This document shows, in pieces, positions 34,301-46,908 of a stretch of 64,000 nucleotides of DNA. A program made the position numbers and the translations under genes. Within the stretch, counting starts at the first letter, position 1; each line of letters starts with the position of its first letter. Below the pieces are notes generated by a model, which saw only the letters and a list, made by a program, of their open reading frames with translations, ran no database searches and had not been told where the DNA came from. Source of the stretch: Sphingopyxis sp. LC81 (GTDB lineage: Bacteria > Pseudomonadota > Alphaproteobacteria > Sphingomonadales > Sphingomonadaceae); NCBI RefSeq assembly GCF_000756375.1, contig NZ_JNFD01000028.1, positions 62,001 to 126,000 on the forward strand. The letters are read 5' to 3'.

Positions 34301-35578
34301 GAACGTCTGAAGCAGGACGCCGACGACGAACGCGCGATCCTCAACCGTGCGACCTTCTCGAGCCTCAAGGAACTGCTCATCGGTCAGGCGACCAGCGCGG
34401 TGCCGAAGGGCCTGAAGAAGGGCGACGTCGTCACCGAAGAGATGCTCGTCGATCTCGACCGCGCCGACTGGTGGAAGCTGGCCGTTGTCGAAGACAATGC
34501 CCAGGCCGCCCTCGAAGCGATCAAGGCGCAGTATGACGACGCGATCAAGCGGATCAGCGCGAAATATGAAGATCGCGTCGAAAAGCTGCAGCGCGGCGAC
34601 GAACTCGCCCCGGGCGTGCTCAAGATGGTCAAGGTCTTCGTCGCGGTGAAGCGCAAGCTGCAGTCGGGCGACAAGATGGCCGGCCGTCACGGCAACAAGG
34701 GCATCATCAGCCGCATCCTGCCGATCGAGGACATGCCGTTCCTCGAAGACGGGACGCACGTCGATTTCGTGCTCAACCCGCTGGGCGTGCCGTCGCGTAT
34801 GAACGTCGGGCAGATTCTCGAAACGCACCTCGGCTGGGCATCGCGCGGTTTCGGTCGCACGATCACAGCGGCGCTCGAGGATTGGCGCATGGCGAACCCC
34901 GATCCCGAGGCGGGCGCCCCGCCCGAGGCGGTGCGCGAGGCGCTGCTTCAGGCCTATGGCGATGAATATGCCGACGAAATCAAGGCGCGCAGCACCGATG
35001 AAGTCGTCGAACTCGCCGGAAATCTTTCGGTGGGCGTGCCCTTCGCGACCCCGGTGTTCGACGGCGCGCGCGAAGGCGACGTGTCGGCGATGCTGGAACG
35101 CGCCGGTCTCGACCGGTCGGGTCAGGTCGATCTGTACGACGGCCGCACCGGCGACCGGTTCGACCGCAAGGTGACGGTTGGATATATGTATATCCTGAAG
35201 CTGCATCACCTGGTCGACGACAAGATCCACGCGCGTTCGATCGGGCCGTACTCGCTCGTCACTCAGCAGCCGCTGGGCGGTAAGGCGCAGTTCGGTGGCC
35301 AGCGCTTCGGTGAAATGGAAGTGTGGGCGCTGCAGGCTTATGGCGCGGCGTACACGCTTCAGGAAATGCTGACGGTGAAGTCCGATGACGTGATCGGACG
35401 CACCAAGGTTTACGAAGCGATCGTCAAGGGCGACGACACCTTCGAGGCCGGCATTCCCGAAAGCTTCAACGTGCTCGTCAAGGAAATGCGCTCGCTGGGC
35501 CTCAACGTCGAACTCTCTTCCTATGCGGAAGAAGACCCCGACAACGCCCCGGATGCTCTTCCGGAAGCCGCCGAATAA
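31400..35578 (+). CDS. rpoB: DNA-directed RNA polymerase subunit beta
   Basis: A 1392-residue beta subunit, of standard alphaproteobacterial length. The rifampicin-region sequence [20 protein letters not shown] then [20 protein letters not shown] is intact, with wild-type residues at the positions known as Asp516, His526 and Ser531 in E. coli, so no rifampicin-resistance change is visible. [20 protein letters not shown] and [20 protein letters not shown] mark the later conserved blocks. The start at 31400 follows AAGGCGAGA. It is the first gene of rpoBC with its own promoter and a structured leader. rplJL, normally directly upstream, is 8.3 kb away. Confidence 0.98.
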   Translation: MATKAKSVGKALEATASKRIRKLFGNIHEAVDMPNLIEVQRESYEQFLRSDPSVGYVSGLEKTLRSVFPIRDFAGTAELDFVHYELEAPKYDVEECRQRGITYAAPMKVTLRLIVFEVDSETDTRSVLDIKEQDVYMGDMPLMTENGTFFVNGTERVIVSQMHRSPGVLFDHDRGKTHSSGKFLFAARVIPYRGSWLDFEFDAKDIVNVRIDRKRKLPVTSLLYALGMSGEEILNHFYDRLVFERAENGWRVPFMVENWRGAKPAFDVVDAKTGEVVFAAGHKISPRLANKAAKDGLDTLLIPTEEIFGRYSAYDLINESTGEIYIEAGDEVSADNLEKIDGAGIDKLVLLDIDHNNTGPWIRNTLKADKAEDRDQALSDIYRVMRPGEPPTRETAEALFGGLFFDAERYDLSAVGRVKLNMRLGLDAEDTVTTLRSEDILAVVKELVNLKDGKGEIDDIDNLGNRRVRSVGELLENQYRVGLLRMERAVKERMSSVDVSTVMPNDLINAKPAVAAVREFFGSSQLSQFMDQTNPLSEVTHKRRVSALGPGGLTRERAGFEVRDVHPTHYGRICPIETPEGPNIGLINSLATFARVNKYGFIETPYRRIVDGKVTNDVVYLSAMEEQKHTVAQANADLNADGSFIDELISAREAGEFLMAPRDQITLMDVSPKQLVSVAASLIPFLENDDANRALMGSNMQRQAVPLIRAEAPVVGTGMEETVARDSGAAIAARRGGVIDQVDATRIVIRATDMVEPGKSGVDIYRLQKFQRSNQNTCINQRPLVKVGEIVRAGDIIADGPSTELGELALGKNVLVAFMPWNGYNYEDSILISERIVKDDVFTSIHIEEFEVTARDTRLGPEDITRDIPNVGEEALRNLDEAGIVYIGAEVGPGDILAGKITPKGESPMTPEEKLLRAIFGEKASDVRDTSLRLPPGVSGTVVEVRVFNRHGIDKDERAIAIEREEIERLKQDADDERAILNRATFSSLKELLIGQATSAVPKGLKKGDVVTEEMLVDLDRADWWKLAVVEDNAQAALEAIKAQYDDAIKRISAKYEDRVEKLQRGDELAPGVLKMVKVFVAVKRKLQSGDKMAGRHGNKGIISRILPIEDMPFLEDGTHVDFVLNPLGVPSRMNVGQILETHLGWASRGFGRTITAALEDWRMANPDPEAGAPPEAVREALLQAYGDEYADEIKARSTDEVVELAGNLSVGVPFATPVFDGAREGDVSAMLERAGLDRSGQVDLYDGRTGDRFDRKVTVGYMYILKLHHLVDDKIHARSIGPYSLVTQQPLGGKAQFGGQRFGEMEVWALQAYGAAYTLQEMLTVKSDDVIGRTKVYEAIVKGDDTFEAGIPESFNVLVKEMRSLGLNVELSSYAEEDPDNAPDALPEAAE

Positions 35579-35633
35579 TGATTTTCCTCACCCCCTTCGC
35601 CTGCGGCGAGGGGGGAAGAGTGGAGCTTAGAAT

Positions 35634-39917
<4,284 letters not shown>

Positions 39918-39943
39918 GTCCCCCAAACCTTTTGGCTGACAGA

Positions 39944-39980
39944 AAAGAGCCCCGCCGGAGCGATCCGGCGGGGCTTTTTC
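39944..39980 (+). terminator. Intrinsic terminator of rpoB-rpoC
   Basis: Perfect 12-base stem AGCCCCGCCGGA (39948-39959) with TCCGGCGGGGCT (39964-39975), a GCGA tetraloop and TTTTTC. It is about 30 bases beyond the rpoC stop. Confidence 0.93.
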
Positions 39981-40025
39981 TTTGGCAAGCACCGACGTCC
40001 ACTTAGGGATGGGAAGCCGCCCTTG

Positions 40026-40112
40026 TGCACCCCGGCGAAAGCCGGGGCCCAGTGCGGAAACACGCTAGGTTCGCGTTAGAATTCTGGACCCTGGCTTTCG
40101 CCGGGGCATACA
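40026..40112. repeat. Paired palindromic repeat (CCCCGGCGAAAGCCGGGG type)
   Basis: Two inverted units, CCCCGGCGAAAGCCGGGG near 40030-40047 and CTGGCTTTCGCCGGGG near 40093-40108, are separated by about 45 unique bases. With the rpoC terminator and the hairpin at 40153 it accounts for the 327-base gap between rpoC and the PspC gene; no coding signal is seen there. Confidence 0.8.
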
Positions 40113-40152
40113 TCTCTATCGTCCACAATCGGTCGCTAGCCGACAAATAGAT

Positions 40153-40183
40153 AAGGGCCCACCGGGGTGGCCGGTGAGCCCTT
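40153..40183 (-). terminator. Hairpin, probable terminator of the PspC operon
   Basis: Stem AAGGGCCCACCGG (40153-40165) with CCGGTGAGCCCTT (40171-40183), one mismatch. On the reverse strand it is followed by the moderately T-rich ATCTATTTG. It lies about 60 bases past the PspC stop. Confidence 0.55.
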
Positions 40184-40244
40184 GGTCTTGGGAATATGCG
40201 GGCCGGTGCGACTGCGCCTTGAAGGCGTCCGGCCCTTGGCTGTC

Positions 40245-40424
40245 CTAGGGTGCGAGGATCGCGACGGCGAGGTACAGCAGCAGAGGCAGGCCGAAGCCCA
40301 ACAGCGTCAGGGCGACAAAGCCGACGCGCGTCCACAAGACGTCGATACCGAACTGGTCCGATATCCCGGCGCACACACCGAAAATCATCCCGTCGCGACG
40401 ATTCTTGCGAAAACCCTGTTTCAT
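40245..40424 (-). CDS. PspC domain membrane protein
   Basis: A 59-residue protein that is a complete small PspC domain: RKNRRDGMIFGVCAGISDQF, then a transmembrane segment in TRVGFVALTLLGFGLPLLLY. PspC domains occur in the phage-shock stress response that senses inner-membrane damage. The ATG at 40424 follows GAAAGGAAAGAA, an ideal ribosome-binding site; a longer in-frame start at 40499 is unsupported. It follows a 42-residue membrane protein gene on the same strand 58 bases upstream. No pspA, pspB or pspF lies nearby, so this is a stand-alone PspC. Confidence 0.85.
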   Translation of the reverse strand: MKQGFRKNRRDGMIFGVCAGISDQFGIDVLWTRVGFVALTLLGFGLPLLLYLAVAILAP

Positions 40425-40482
40425 TTCTTTCCTTTCGATCCCGGCCATCAAGCCGGCGTTATTGGCGGGGTACGGGGGCTGG

Positions 40483-40611
40483 TCAGGCGACCAGCCCACC
40501 GAAATGTGCAGCGTTCGGGCCGACAGCGGCCAGGAACATCATCGAGCAGTAAAGCGAGGCAACAGCGGCGATCGCGTAGCTCTTGAACGAGTCGACATTG
40601 AAATGGGCCAT
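40483..40611 (-). CDS. 42-residue single-span membrane protein upstream of pspC-like gene
   Basis: A very short open frame, MAHFNVDSFKSYAIAAVASL then YCSMMFLAAVGPNAAHFGGL and VA, with one likely transmembrane helix (about 12-32). The evidence that it is real: an AAGGA site at ideal spacing before the ATG at 40611, co-directional placement 58 bases before the PspC gene, and a frame whose codon use fits the genome. I do not recognise a family. It could be a small PspB-like or stress-membrane peptide working with PspC, or a leader peptide; that is inference from position only. Confidence 0.5.
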   Translation of the reverse strand: MAHFNVDSFKSYAIAAVASLYCSMMFLAAVGPNAAHFGGLVA

Positions 40612-40853
40612 GATTTTTTCCTTCCTTGAACCTTCCATTCCGGGCCATCCGGTGGATGCCGACACCTTTGCAGGGACCGTGCCAATTTCATTCATTGGCG
40701 GTTAAGCGGGGTTTTCGGGTTTGCGACAGATTATTTCTTCGCGAAAAATGCGCCAAGATGGTGAAAATTCCCGCTAGTCGGAAAATATTCAACGGAACCT
40801 CGGTTGGCGTTGGACTGGAATCGCGCGAGGGGCTGGGGTAGGCGGACAGGCAG

Positions 40854-41963
40854 ATGACGCTGACCCGCCTTTCGCTGACCGATTTTCGCAATCATGCCGG
40901 CGCGGACATGGCGGCCGCCCCCGGGCTTGTCGCGCTGCACGGCGACAATGGCGCGGGCAAGACCAATATATTGGAGGCGATCTCGCTGCTCGCGCCCGGC
41001 CGCGGCCTCCGCCGTGCGGCGCTGTCCGATATGGTGCGCGATGGCGCGAGCGGTGGCTTTGCCGTCTTTGCCGAGGTTCAGGTGGGCGCGGACCTGGCAC
41101 CGGTGGCGCTCGGCACAGGGATCGAGGCCGCGCAGCCGGGGCGGCGGATCGTGCGCATCAACGGCGCGACCGCGGCGGCGACCGCGCTGGGCGACTGGCT
41201 GGCGGTGTTGTGGCTGACCCCCGCGATGGACCGGCTGTTCGTCGAGACCGCGGGCAACCGCCGGCGCTTCCTCGACCGGCTCGTGCTGGCGCTCGACCCG
41301 CGCCACGCGCAGCACAGCAATCGGTATGAGGCGGCGCTCCGCGCGCGCGGCAAGCTGCTCGCCGATCCCGGGCACGCCGACCAGCAATGGCTGACGAGCC
41401 TCGAGGCGCAGCTCGCCGAACATGGCGCGGCGATGGATGCGGCGCGGCAGAATATGCTCGCTGGGCTGTCAGCCGAACTCGCCGAGCAACCCGACGCGCC
41501 GTTCGCGCGCCCGCTGCTGACGCTGGTCGACAGCGAAGGCGCGGCGCGGAAGGGGGCGCACGACACGGAGGCGCTCAAAACACTATTTGCCTCTCGCCGC
41601 CGTATCGACGCCGCCGCGGGGCGTGCGACCGCCGGGCCGCACCGCGACGATCTGTCATCGGTCCACGCCGCAACGGGCCGCGCCGCGGCACGCTGTTCGA
41701 CCGGCGAGCAAAAGGCGATGCTGCTCTCGCTCGTCCTCGCGCACAGCGACAGCGTCGCGCGCGCGCGCGGGCAGCGCCCCGTGCTGTTACTCGACGAGGT
41801 CGCGGCACATCTCGACCCACTACGCCGCGGCGCGCTCTATGAACGCCTCGCGGGGCAGGGCGGGCAGGCGTGGCTGACGGGAACCGAGGCGGCGCTGTTC
41901 GACGACATGCCCGGGCCGGTGACGCGCTTCTGGATTGCGGGCGGGCGAATTGCGGCGGGTTAG
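40854..41963 (+). CDS. recF: DNA replication and repair protein RecF
   Basis: A 369-residue SMC-like ATPase that loads RecA at single-strand gaps with RecO and RecR. The start [19 protein letters not shown] has the RecF LxxFRNY-like motif, Walker A is GDNGAGKT (about 31-38), and the C-terminus has the signature [17 protein letters not shown] and Walker [14 protein letters not shown]. The coiled middle region is present. It is monocistronic, and its stop overlaps the arsC stop by three bases (convergent). The usual dnaA-dnaN neighbours are not here. Confidence 0.93.
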   Translation: MTLTRLSLTDFRNHAGADMAAAPGLVALHGDNGAGKTNILEAISLLAPGRGLRRAALSDMVRDGASGGFAVFAEVQVGADLAPVALGTGIEAAQPGRRIVRINGATAAATALGDWLAVLWLTPAMDRLFVETAGNRRRFLDRLVLALDPRHAQHSNRYEAALRARGKLLADPGHADQQWLTSLEAQLAEHGAAMDAARQNMLAGLSAELAEQPDAPFARPLLTLVDSEGAARKGAHDTEALKTLFASRRRIDAAAGRATAGPHRDDLSSVHAATGRAAARCSTGEQKAMLLSLVLAHSDSVARARGQRPVLLLDEVAAHLDPLRRGALYERLAGQGGQAWLTGTEAALFDDMPGPVTRFWIAGGRIAAG

Positions 41964-42304
41964 AGGATTTCGAGCACCCGGTCCTGCGGGCGGCACAGGC
42001 GGACACCCTTGTCGGTCTCGACGATCGGGCGTTCGACATAGGCCGGGTTTGCGGCCATCGCGGCGATGATCGCGTCCTCGCTGGCGTCCTTCAGTCCGCG
42101 TTCCTCCGCGTCGGTCCCGCGCAGGCGCAGCGCGTCGCGCGCGGTCAGCCCGGCATCCTGAAGCAGCTGGCGCAGCTTGTCCGCGGTATAGGGGTTTTTG
42201 AGATATTCGATCACCGTCAGCGCGACGCCGGGCGTTTCCTGAAGAATCGCCAGCGTCTTGCGCGAGGTGCCGCAAGCGGGGTTGTGCCAGATGGTTGCGT
42301 TCAT
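41960..42304 (-). CDS. arsC: Glutaredoxin-dependent arsenate reductase (ArsC family)
   Basis: A 114-residue ArsC/Spx-fold protein. [20 protein letters not shown] contains the catalytic Cys in the NPxCGTSR motif, which reduces arsenate using glutathione/glutaredoxin, and [18 protein letters not shown] is the family's conserved C-terminal block with a second Cys. The Arg residues that bind the oxyanion (R-P-I) are present. No arsB, arsR or acr3 gene is nearby, so it may be a stand-alone arsC or a related YffB-like protein with an uncertain substrate. It is convergent with recF. Confidence 0.85.
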   Translation of the reverse strand: MNATIWHNPACGTSRKTLAILQETPGVALTVIEYLKNPYTADKLRQLLQDAGLTARDALRLRGTDAEERGLKDASEDAIIAAMAANPAYVERPIVETDKGVRLCRPQDRVLEIL

Positions 42305-42422
42305 GGCGCGTGTCCTAACGCAGCCTTGCAGCAGCGTAAACTCGCTATTCATGGCATATATGGCACATCTTCCCGCATGAAGGGGAACCATCCGCTTGCC
42401 TTTCGCGGCCAACATACGACTT

Positions 42423-43220
42423 ATGGAAAGTCGAAGGACCGTAAAAGGCGGCCAATGCGGGGTTGGGTTGCAAGTGAATGAATTGATCGATCGACGGGCG
42501 ATGTTGGCAGCGATGGCTGGGGCGGGGGCGATGGCCGCCGTGCCCGCGCGCGCACAACTCCCCAACTGGATTCAGCAGCCGGTGGCGCCTTTGCCGCCGC
42601 CGGTCGATTATCTCGCCGTGGCGAAGAAGCAGCTCGCGATGCAGGGGCGCAATATCCCGCAGAGCGACCGCGTCGGCGTCGTCGATTTCGGCCTGCCGTC
42701 GTCGCGCCCGCGCTTTGCGCTGGTCGACATGGTCGCGGGCAAGGTCGAGATGTTCCCGGTGACGCACGGACGCGGATCGGACCCGCAGCACGACGGCTGG
42801 CTCAAGAATTTCTCGAACCGCGTCGGCAGCCTCGCGACCTCGCGCGGGGCGTACCGCACCAGCGATTATTATTGGGGCGCCAACGGATCGTCGATGCGGC
42901 TCGCGGGCCTCGAGCCCGACAATTATTCCGCCGACCAGCGCGCGATCGTCGTGCACGGTGCCTGGTATGCCGACCCGGCGCTGATCGCGACGCAGGGCAA
43001 GCTGGGGCGCAGCGAAGGCTGTTTCGTGTTCGGCGAAGAGCTGCTGCCGATGATCCTCTACAAGCTCGGGCCGGGGCGCTTGCTGTTCGCCGACCGGCTG
43101 AGCCTGCCGCCGCCGATGCCGGGGCCGTTCGAGTTGCCGCCCTCCGACCCGCTTCCGGGTATGGAGAATCTGCGGCGCGCGAGTTCGATCAGCGGGCCGT
43201 TGCCGAAGACGGCGGACTGA
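42423..43220 (+). CDS. Exported murein L,D-transpeptidase family protein (YkuD_2 type)
   Basis: A 265-residue protein with a Tat- or Sec-type N-terminus (DRRAMLAAMAGAGAMAAVPA, cleavage after ARA) and a catalytic region VVHGAWYADPALIATQGKLG followed by RSEGCFVF, the His and Cys motif of the L,D-transpeptidase YkuD_2 family (PF13645). The fold also has FPVTHGRGSDPQHDGWLKNF. Such proteins cross-link or attach proteins to peptidoglycan 3-3 bonds. The start is uncertain: ATG at 42423, or TTG/GTG at 42468/42474, close to a GGGG stretch. It is monocistronic and upstream of the Slam/TbpB-like locus on the opposite strand. Confidence 0.75.
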   Translation: MESRRTVKGGQCGVGLQVNELIDRRAMLAAMAGAGAMAAVPARAQLPNWIQQPVAPLPPPVDYLAVAKKQLAMQGRNIPQSDRVGVVDFGLPSSRPRFALVDMVAGKVEMFPVTHGRGSDPQHDGWLKNFSNRVGSLATSRGAYRTSDYYWGANGSSMRLAGLEPDNYSADQRAIVVHGAWYADPALIATQGKLGRSEGCFVFGEELLPMILYKLGPGRLLFADRLSLPPPMPGPFELPPSDPLPGMENLRRASSISGPLPKTAD

Positions 43221-43387
43221 GCGCTTCCACCTATCACAGCGCCGTTCCCGTGAAGGCATGACACCGATATGGTCATCCGGCGCGTGGGGGTTCTGAACTC
43301 GCGCTCGCAAGCAGGGAAGTCGCAGGTCGCCAAGGTGTTTGGCGACGCTGCTTTCTGAACGGGTATATCTGACTGTTTCCCGGGCGT

Positions 43388-45334
43388 TTAAGGCACGGTT
43401 TGCTTCCCTATGGCGATGCCTGTCATATTGCCCGCTGCCGGGTCGTTGATATTGAATACAGCCGCATATTCCTGGGCAGCATTGCCGTAGAAACGACCGA
43501 TCAGGCTTCCCGTACCCGAGTTCCACGCTCCGTTGAATGCAGCCGTGAAGGCGTCGATCGACCCGGCGAAATCATACCGGCCAAGCGCCGTCGAGACGCC
43601 GTCGAGCCCAACCCGGTTGGGGAACAGGCTCGCCGCCAACACGCCGGTTCCGAAATTCGCTGTAAGGTCGGATCGGCCGTTCAGCGAGGCGACGATTTTC
43701 GAGCCGTCATTGACGTCGCCGAAAAGGCGGCCGGCATAGGTGGCGCTGCCGCTCCGCGGTAATTGATCGGGCGGGGTGAAGCTGCCGAAGCCGATATATT
43801 CGAGGCCGTCGCCGCCGCTATCGCGATGCGTGAAAACACGCATGAAGCTGGCATATGTCAATTCGATGCCATCGGTATTGCCATCGAACAGGCCAACCGA
43901 ATAATCTATCTTCGTACCGGCGACCACCTCTGTCCCCGTATGGGCGCGCAGGTCGCCCGCATCTTTGTCTGCAGCGCGATTGGCGGGGCCGACTGTAAGA
44001 AAAAGCCCCGCATTTCCTCCGGCGGGGAACGTATAGGTGCCGGTGTCGGCATTGTAACGGATCGTTTCCGCCAACGGCGGCGGATTCAGGAACCCCGAGC
44101 CAGGCAGCGAGAGGGTCGTCCGGACCGTTCGAAAGCGCGTCATCCCTTTCAGATTGGCGAGCGTATCGCCGACCGCGGTTTCGGGCAGACCATAGCCGGC
44201 GAAAGCGAGGCTGTAATAGAGCGCGCCCGAGGCTCCATAGAGCGCCCCGCCGATATCCTCGGCGGCAGGTCCGAAAAAGGATCCGGTCATGTCACCCGCA
44301 TAACTATCGGATGCGCCCGCCTGTGCGATGAACCTGCCCGTAAAGCGGTTCTCGCCCGCGACGATTGCGCCGACAGCCTTCACCTCTCCATCGCTTTCGG
44401 TGCTGATGACGCCGCCGCCGAAAAAATTGAACGTGAAAGTCTTGGCGGCGATTTCGAGCCGTCCGGTTCCGAAGTTGACCAGCGCGGTTCCGTGCCCTGC
44501 CACATCCAGCAGATTGGCTGAGGCATTGGAGGAGCGCGTGCCGCTGAAGGTCAGGTCATAGGCGGCATTGCCGGACCTGGGCACGGCGGACGCGGCACTG
44601 GGCAGGCCGAAAGCGAAATCGATCGCGCGATAGCGATCAATACTGGTGGCAACGTCGCGCTGCCGGGAAATGAGCTGGGCAAGCACCACATAGCCAGGGG
44701 TGGTCGTGAAGTCAGTCTGCGCCCCCCAATCGAGGTCGAGTTGGGTGATCTTGTCCCCATCGATTTTCTCGTGGCGCGTCCCCTTGGAGGACAGGACCTT
44801 AAAATCGCCCGGTCCGAAGACGAGCTGTTCGGAACCGGCTTTGAGGGTAAAGCTGTCCGTGCCAGCGTCATAGGCCAGGCTGGCATCCGTCACCGCACCG
44901 CCGGACGCGGGTTGGGCACGACCGGCATCATAATCGACGCTGACCGCGTTGGCTAAGGCCGCAAATGTCGAACTGATCGTTGGCTTTCCCAAGATTTTGG
45001 GCGGCGTTGGGGTAGGCGTCGGGATCGGAGTAGGCGTGGGTGTCGGCGTCGGCGTCGGCGTGGGTGTGGGCGTCGGCGTGGGTGTCGGCGTCGGTGTCGG
45101 CACGGGCGTAGGCGTGGGCGTAGGCGTCGGAGTCGGAGTAGGAGTAGGTGTCGGGGTCGGCACGGGCGTGGGCGTCGGCGTGGGCGCGGGTGTCGGTGTC
45201 GGCGTAGACGTCGGCGGCGGGGGTGTTGAGTTGACGCCCCCGCTCCCGCCGCCGCAGCCAGCCAGCATCAAGCTCAGCGCCGTCAACGAAACCATCGCCG
45301 TCGCCTTTTTGGAACGTATCGATCGCATAAACAT
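43388..45334 (-). CDS. TbpB-like surface lipoprotein with long Pro-Thr stalk (Slam substrate)
   Basis: A 648-residue lipoprotein. The signal peptide ends in the lipobox LAGC (Cys27), then Gly-rich GGGSGG, then a Pro-Thr stalk of about 70 residues (about 42-112). The rest is beta-rich and carries the transferrin-binding-protein-like beta-barrel motif [15 protein letters not shown] (Lipoprotein_5, PF01298). A degenerate second copy, [17 protein letters not shown], sits near the C-terminus, so there are probably two barrels as in TbpB. Candidate ligands include haem, metals or metal-carrier proteins; transferrin itself is implausible for a free-living bacterium. The ATG at 45334 has GGGG just upstream and lies eight bases after the Slam stop, so the two are co-transcribed and probably partners. 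Confidence 0.8.
   Translation of the reverse strand: MFMRSIRSKKATAMVSLTALSLMLAGCGGGSGGVNSTPPPPTSTPTPTPAPTPTPTPVPTPTPTPTPTPTPTPTPTPVPTPTPTPTPTPTPTPTPTPTPTPTPIPTPTPTPPKILGKPTISSTFAALANAVSVDYDAGRAQPASGGAVTDASLAYDAGTDSFTLKAGSEQLVFGPGDFKVLSSKGTRHEKIDGDKITQLDLDWGAQTDFTTTPGYVVLAQLISRQRDVATSIDRYRAIDFAFGLPSAASAVPRSGNAAYDLTFSGTRSSNASANLLDVAGHGTALVNFGTGRLEIAAKTFTFNFFGGGVISTESDGEVKAVGAIVAGENRFTGRFIAQAGASDSYAGDMTGSFFGPAAEDIGGALYGASGALYYSLAFAGYGLPETAVGDTLANLKGMTRFRTVRTTLSLPGSGFLNPPPLAETIRYNADTGTYTFPAGGNAGLFLTVGPANRAADKDAGDLRAHTGTEVVAGTKIDYSVGLFDGNTDGIELTYASFMRVFTHRDSGGDGLEYIGFGSFTPPDQLPRSGSATYAGRLFGDVNDGSKIVASLNGRSDLTANFGTGVLAASLFPNRVGLDGVSTALGRYDFAGSIDAFTAAFNGAWNSGTGSLIGRFYGNAAQEYAAVFNINDPAAGNMTGIAIGKQTVP
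45003..45211. repeat. In-frame hexanucleotide repeat tract encoding the Pro-Thr stalk
   Basis: About 35 degenerate copies of a GG(C/T)GT(C/G/A) hexamer on the + strand, coding for Pro-Thr dipeptides on the reverse strand, interrupted by single Val, Ile and Ala codons. Loss or gain of units changes stalk length by two residues without a frameshift. Confidence 0.9.
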
Positions 45335-45341
45335 ATCCCCG

Positions 45342-46706
45342 TCAGAATGCCGATGTGACGCCAAATTCGGCGGCAACGCGGCGGTAGTCGTAAATTTCGA
45401 TCGAGGAGCGATTGCGCTCCCATTTGAGGCGTATCAGCGGTGCGAAACTGCCGAGGCGCAAGGACCGCAGCGTCATCGCGAGACTGGCATTATAGCGGTC
45501 CTCGACCCGGCGTTTGGGATAGAGGAACAGCCGTGCGTCGGCCTCGAGATGGCTGTACCCCAATGTGCCGACCAGAGTGGCGCGCCCAAGTTCGCGAAAC
45601 AGGTAGATCGTGGTCCCGCCGCTCGCCAGCGAATAGCCGGGATCGCGCGCGGCCTCCCGGAAACCGTAGACCTGTATTCCTCCGCCCGTTCGCGCGCTGA
45701 ACGCCCGGTCGAAGCTCGCCGCGAGGGTGAAGTCGTCGGCAGTCTGCAGCGCGTTGCGCTTGTTGGTCTGATGCGCGATCCCGCCTTCGAGCCGCAATTG
45801 GCTTCGCTTGCCCAACGGACGCTGCCAACTCACATTGCCGCCGATCGTCGTGCTGTAAGGATCGCGTCCATACCAACGCCACGACGGCCCAAATGAAAAG
45901 GTCAGTTGGTTACTGCCCCAAGTATATTGCGGGCCGGCCTGAATGCCGATCGTGACATCATTGAAGTCGGCTTCGCGATAGAGCGTCGCGCTACCCGACG
46001 CGCGCACCATAAGATCCACCCCGGGTTCGATACCGAGACGGAAATAACTCTGGCCCTGCAAATCGAGCCCGATACCCGACTTTGCCTGTGCATTCTCGTC
46101 GAGCACGAAATCGCCGATCACCGTGCCTAGCGTATCGGCCCGGGTGGCGCGGTTGATGTTGCTGTCGGGCGCTAGCGCCAGCTTGATCGAGCCGCCCAGC
46201 GGCTTTCGGGCGTCGAGTGCGCGCGAATAGAAGCGGACGAGTTGCTCGACTGCTGGCGGCAGGCCAGCGGCCTCGGCGGCGCGCAATTCCCTTCGCGCCG
46301 CGCCGAGATCGCCGAGCATGGCCTGCATGCGCGCCAGTTCCAGCCGTACCCGTGCCACATCCGGCTTTTCGTCGAGGATGCGGCGAAACTCGATCGCGGC
46401 ATCCGAATAGCGCTTGAGGTGGTCGGCCAGCATCATGCCGAGGCGAAACCTGGCCTCCGTGCGCAGTTCGATGTCCGGATCCCTTGCGAGCGCGCGATAG
46501 GCTGTTTCCGCCATCGAAAAGTCGCCCCGTGCGCGCGCGTCATCGGCAAATTTGAAAAGCTGTGTGGCCGAAAGCGTAACATCGGTCGATTGCTCGGTTG
46601 AGCGCTGCGCGACGAACTCGCCCTGGTTCGTTGCGTCCTGCGCGTTGCCGGCCGTGGTCAAGATCGCCGCGACTATAGTCGCTACGAATTTCCGAATTGT
46701 AATCAC
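45342..46706 (-). CDS. Slam-type surface lipoprotein assembly modifier (outer-membrane translocon)
   Basis: A 454-residue exported protein. After a signal peptide ([20 protein letters not shown]) comes a TPR-like helical region (about 45-165: [40 protein letters not shown]) and a C-terminal beta-barrel of about 14 strands (DUF560, PF04575), rich in alternating aromatic residues such as [20 protein letters not shown] and ending with EFGVTSAF, a C-terminal Phe that suits BAM insertion. This is the two-part layout of Slam, which flips lipoproteins such as TbpB to the cell surface in Neisseria. The start is GTG 46706, preceded by GGGGG. It is the first gene of a two-gene operon with a TbpB-like lipoprotein, the typical Slam-substrate pair. 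Confidence 0.85.
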   Translation of the reverse strand: MITIRKFVATIVAAILTTAGNAQDATNQGEFVAQRSTEQSTDVTLSATQLFKFADDARARGDFSMAETAYRALARDPDIELRTEARFRLGMMLADHLKRYSDAAIEFRRILDEKPDVARVRLELARMQAMLGDLGAARRELRAAEAAGLPPAVEQLVRFYSRALDARKPLGGSIKLALAPDSNINRATRADTLGTVIGDFVLDENAQAKSGIGLDLQGQSYFRLGIEPGVDLMVRASGSATLYREADFNDVTIGIQAGPQYTWGSNQLTFSFGPSWRWYGRDPYSTTIGGNVSWQRPLGKRSQLRLEGGIAHQTNKRNALQTADDFTLAASFDRAFSARTGGGIQVYGFREAARDPGYSLASGGTTIYLFRELGRATLVGTLGYSHLEADARLFLYPKRRVEDRYNASLAMTLRSLRLGSFAPLIRLKWERNRSSIEIYDYRRVAAEFGVTSAF

Positions 46707-46852
46707 TTGGCCCCCGTTTGAAGCTCCTCCTATCTGTCAAAAAGAACGCTTGTCCAGTAAAGACCATCTCCGCTTGCATATTTCTGGCAAGGAGTTGGGG
46801 ATTGCGACGCAAGGCATCCGGCCAAGGGATTCAAATGATTGCGCCCAGCGAG

Positions 46853-46882
46853 CTATAATATAGGTAGTTCCGCGAAAGCGGG
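46853..46882. repeat. Palindromic sites in the Slam upstream region
   Basis: An exact 11-base dyad CTATA-A-TATAG (46853-46863) lies next to a CCGCGAAAGCGG repeat unit (46868-46879). The 202-base gap between the Slam gene and the downstream L,D-transpeptidase holds no other feature. On the reverse strand the AT-rich dyad could be a -10 region for the Slam operon. No convincing Fur box was found. Confidence 0.35.
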
Positions 46883-46908
46883 AATGCGGAAGAAAGTCGC
46901 GTTGTCGC

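Noticed and set aside
31394..35230. Long open frame antisense to rpoB (about 1280 codons)
   Set aside because: Same reasoning: the real gene on the + strand is unmistakable, and high third-position GC suppresses stop codons on the opposite strand.
45003..45211. Possible CRISPR-like or minisatellite array
   Set aside because: The units are six bases and in frame with a Pro-Thr coding stalk; there are no spacers.
46707..46852. Fur box before the Slam operon
   Set aside because: CAATCATTTG-type AT-rich bits are present, but no 19-base Fur-like inverted repeat can be built; the evidence is too weak to call.
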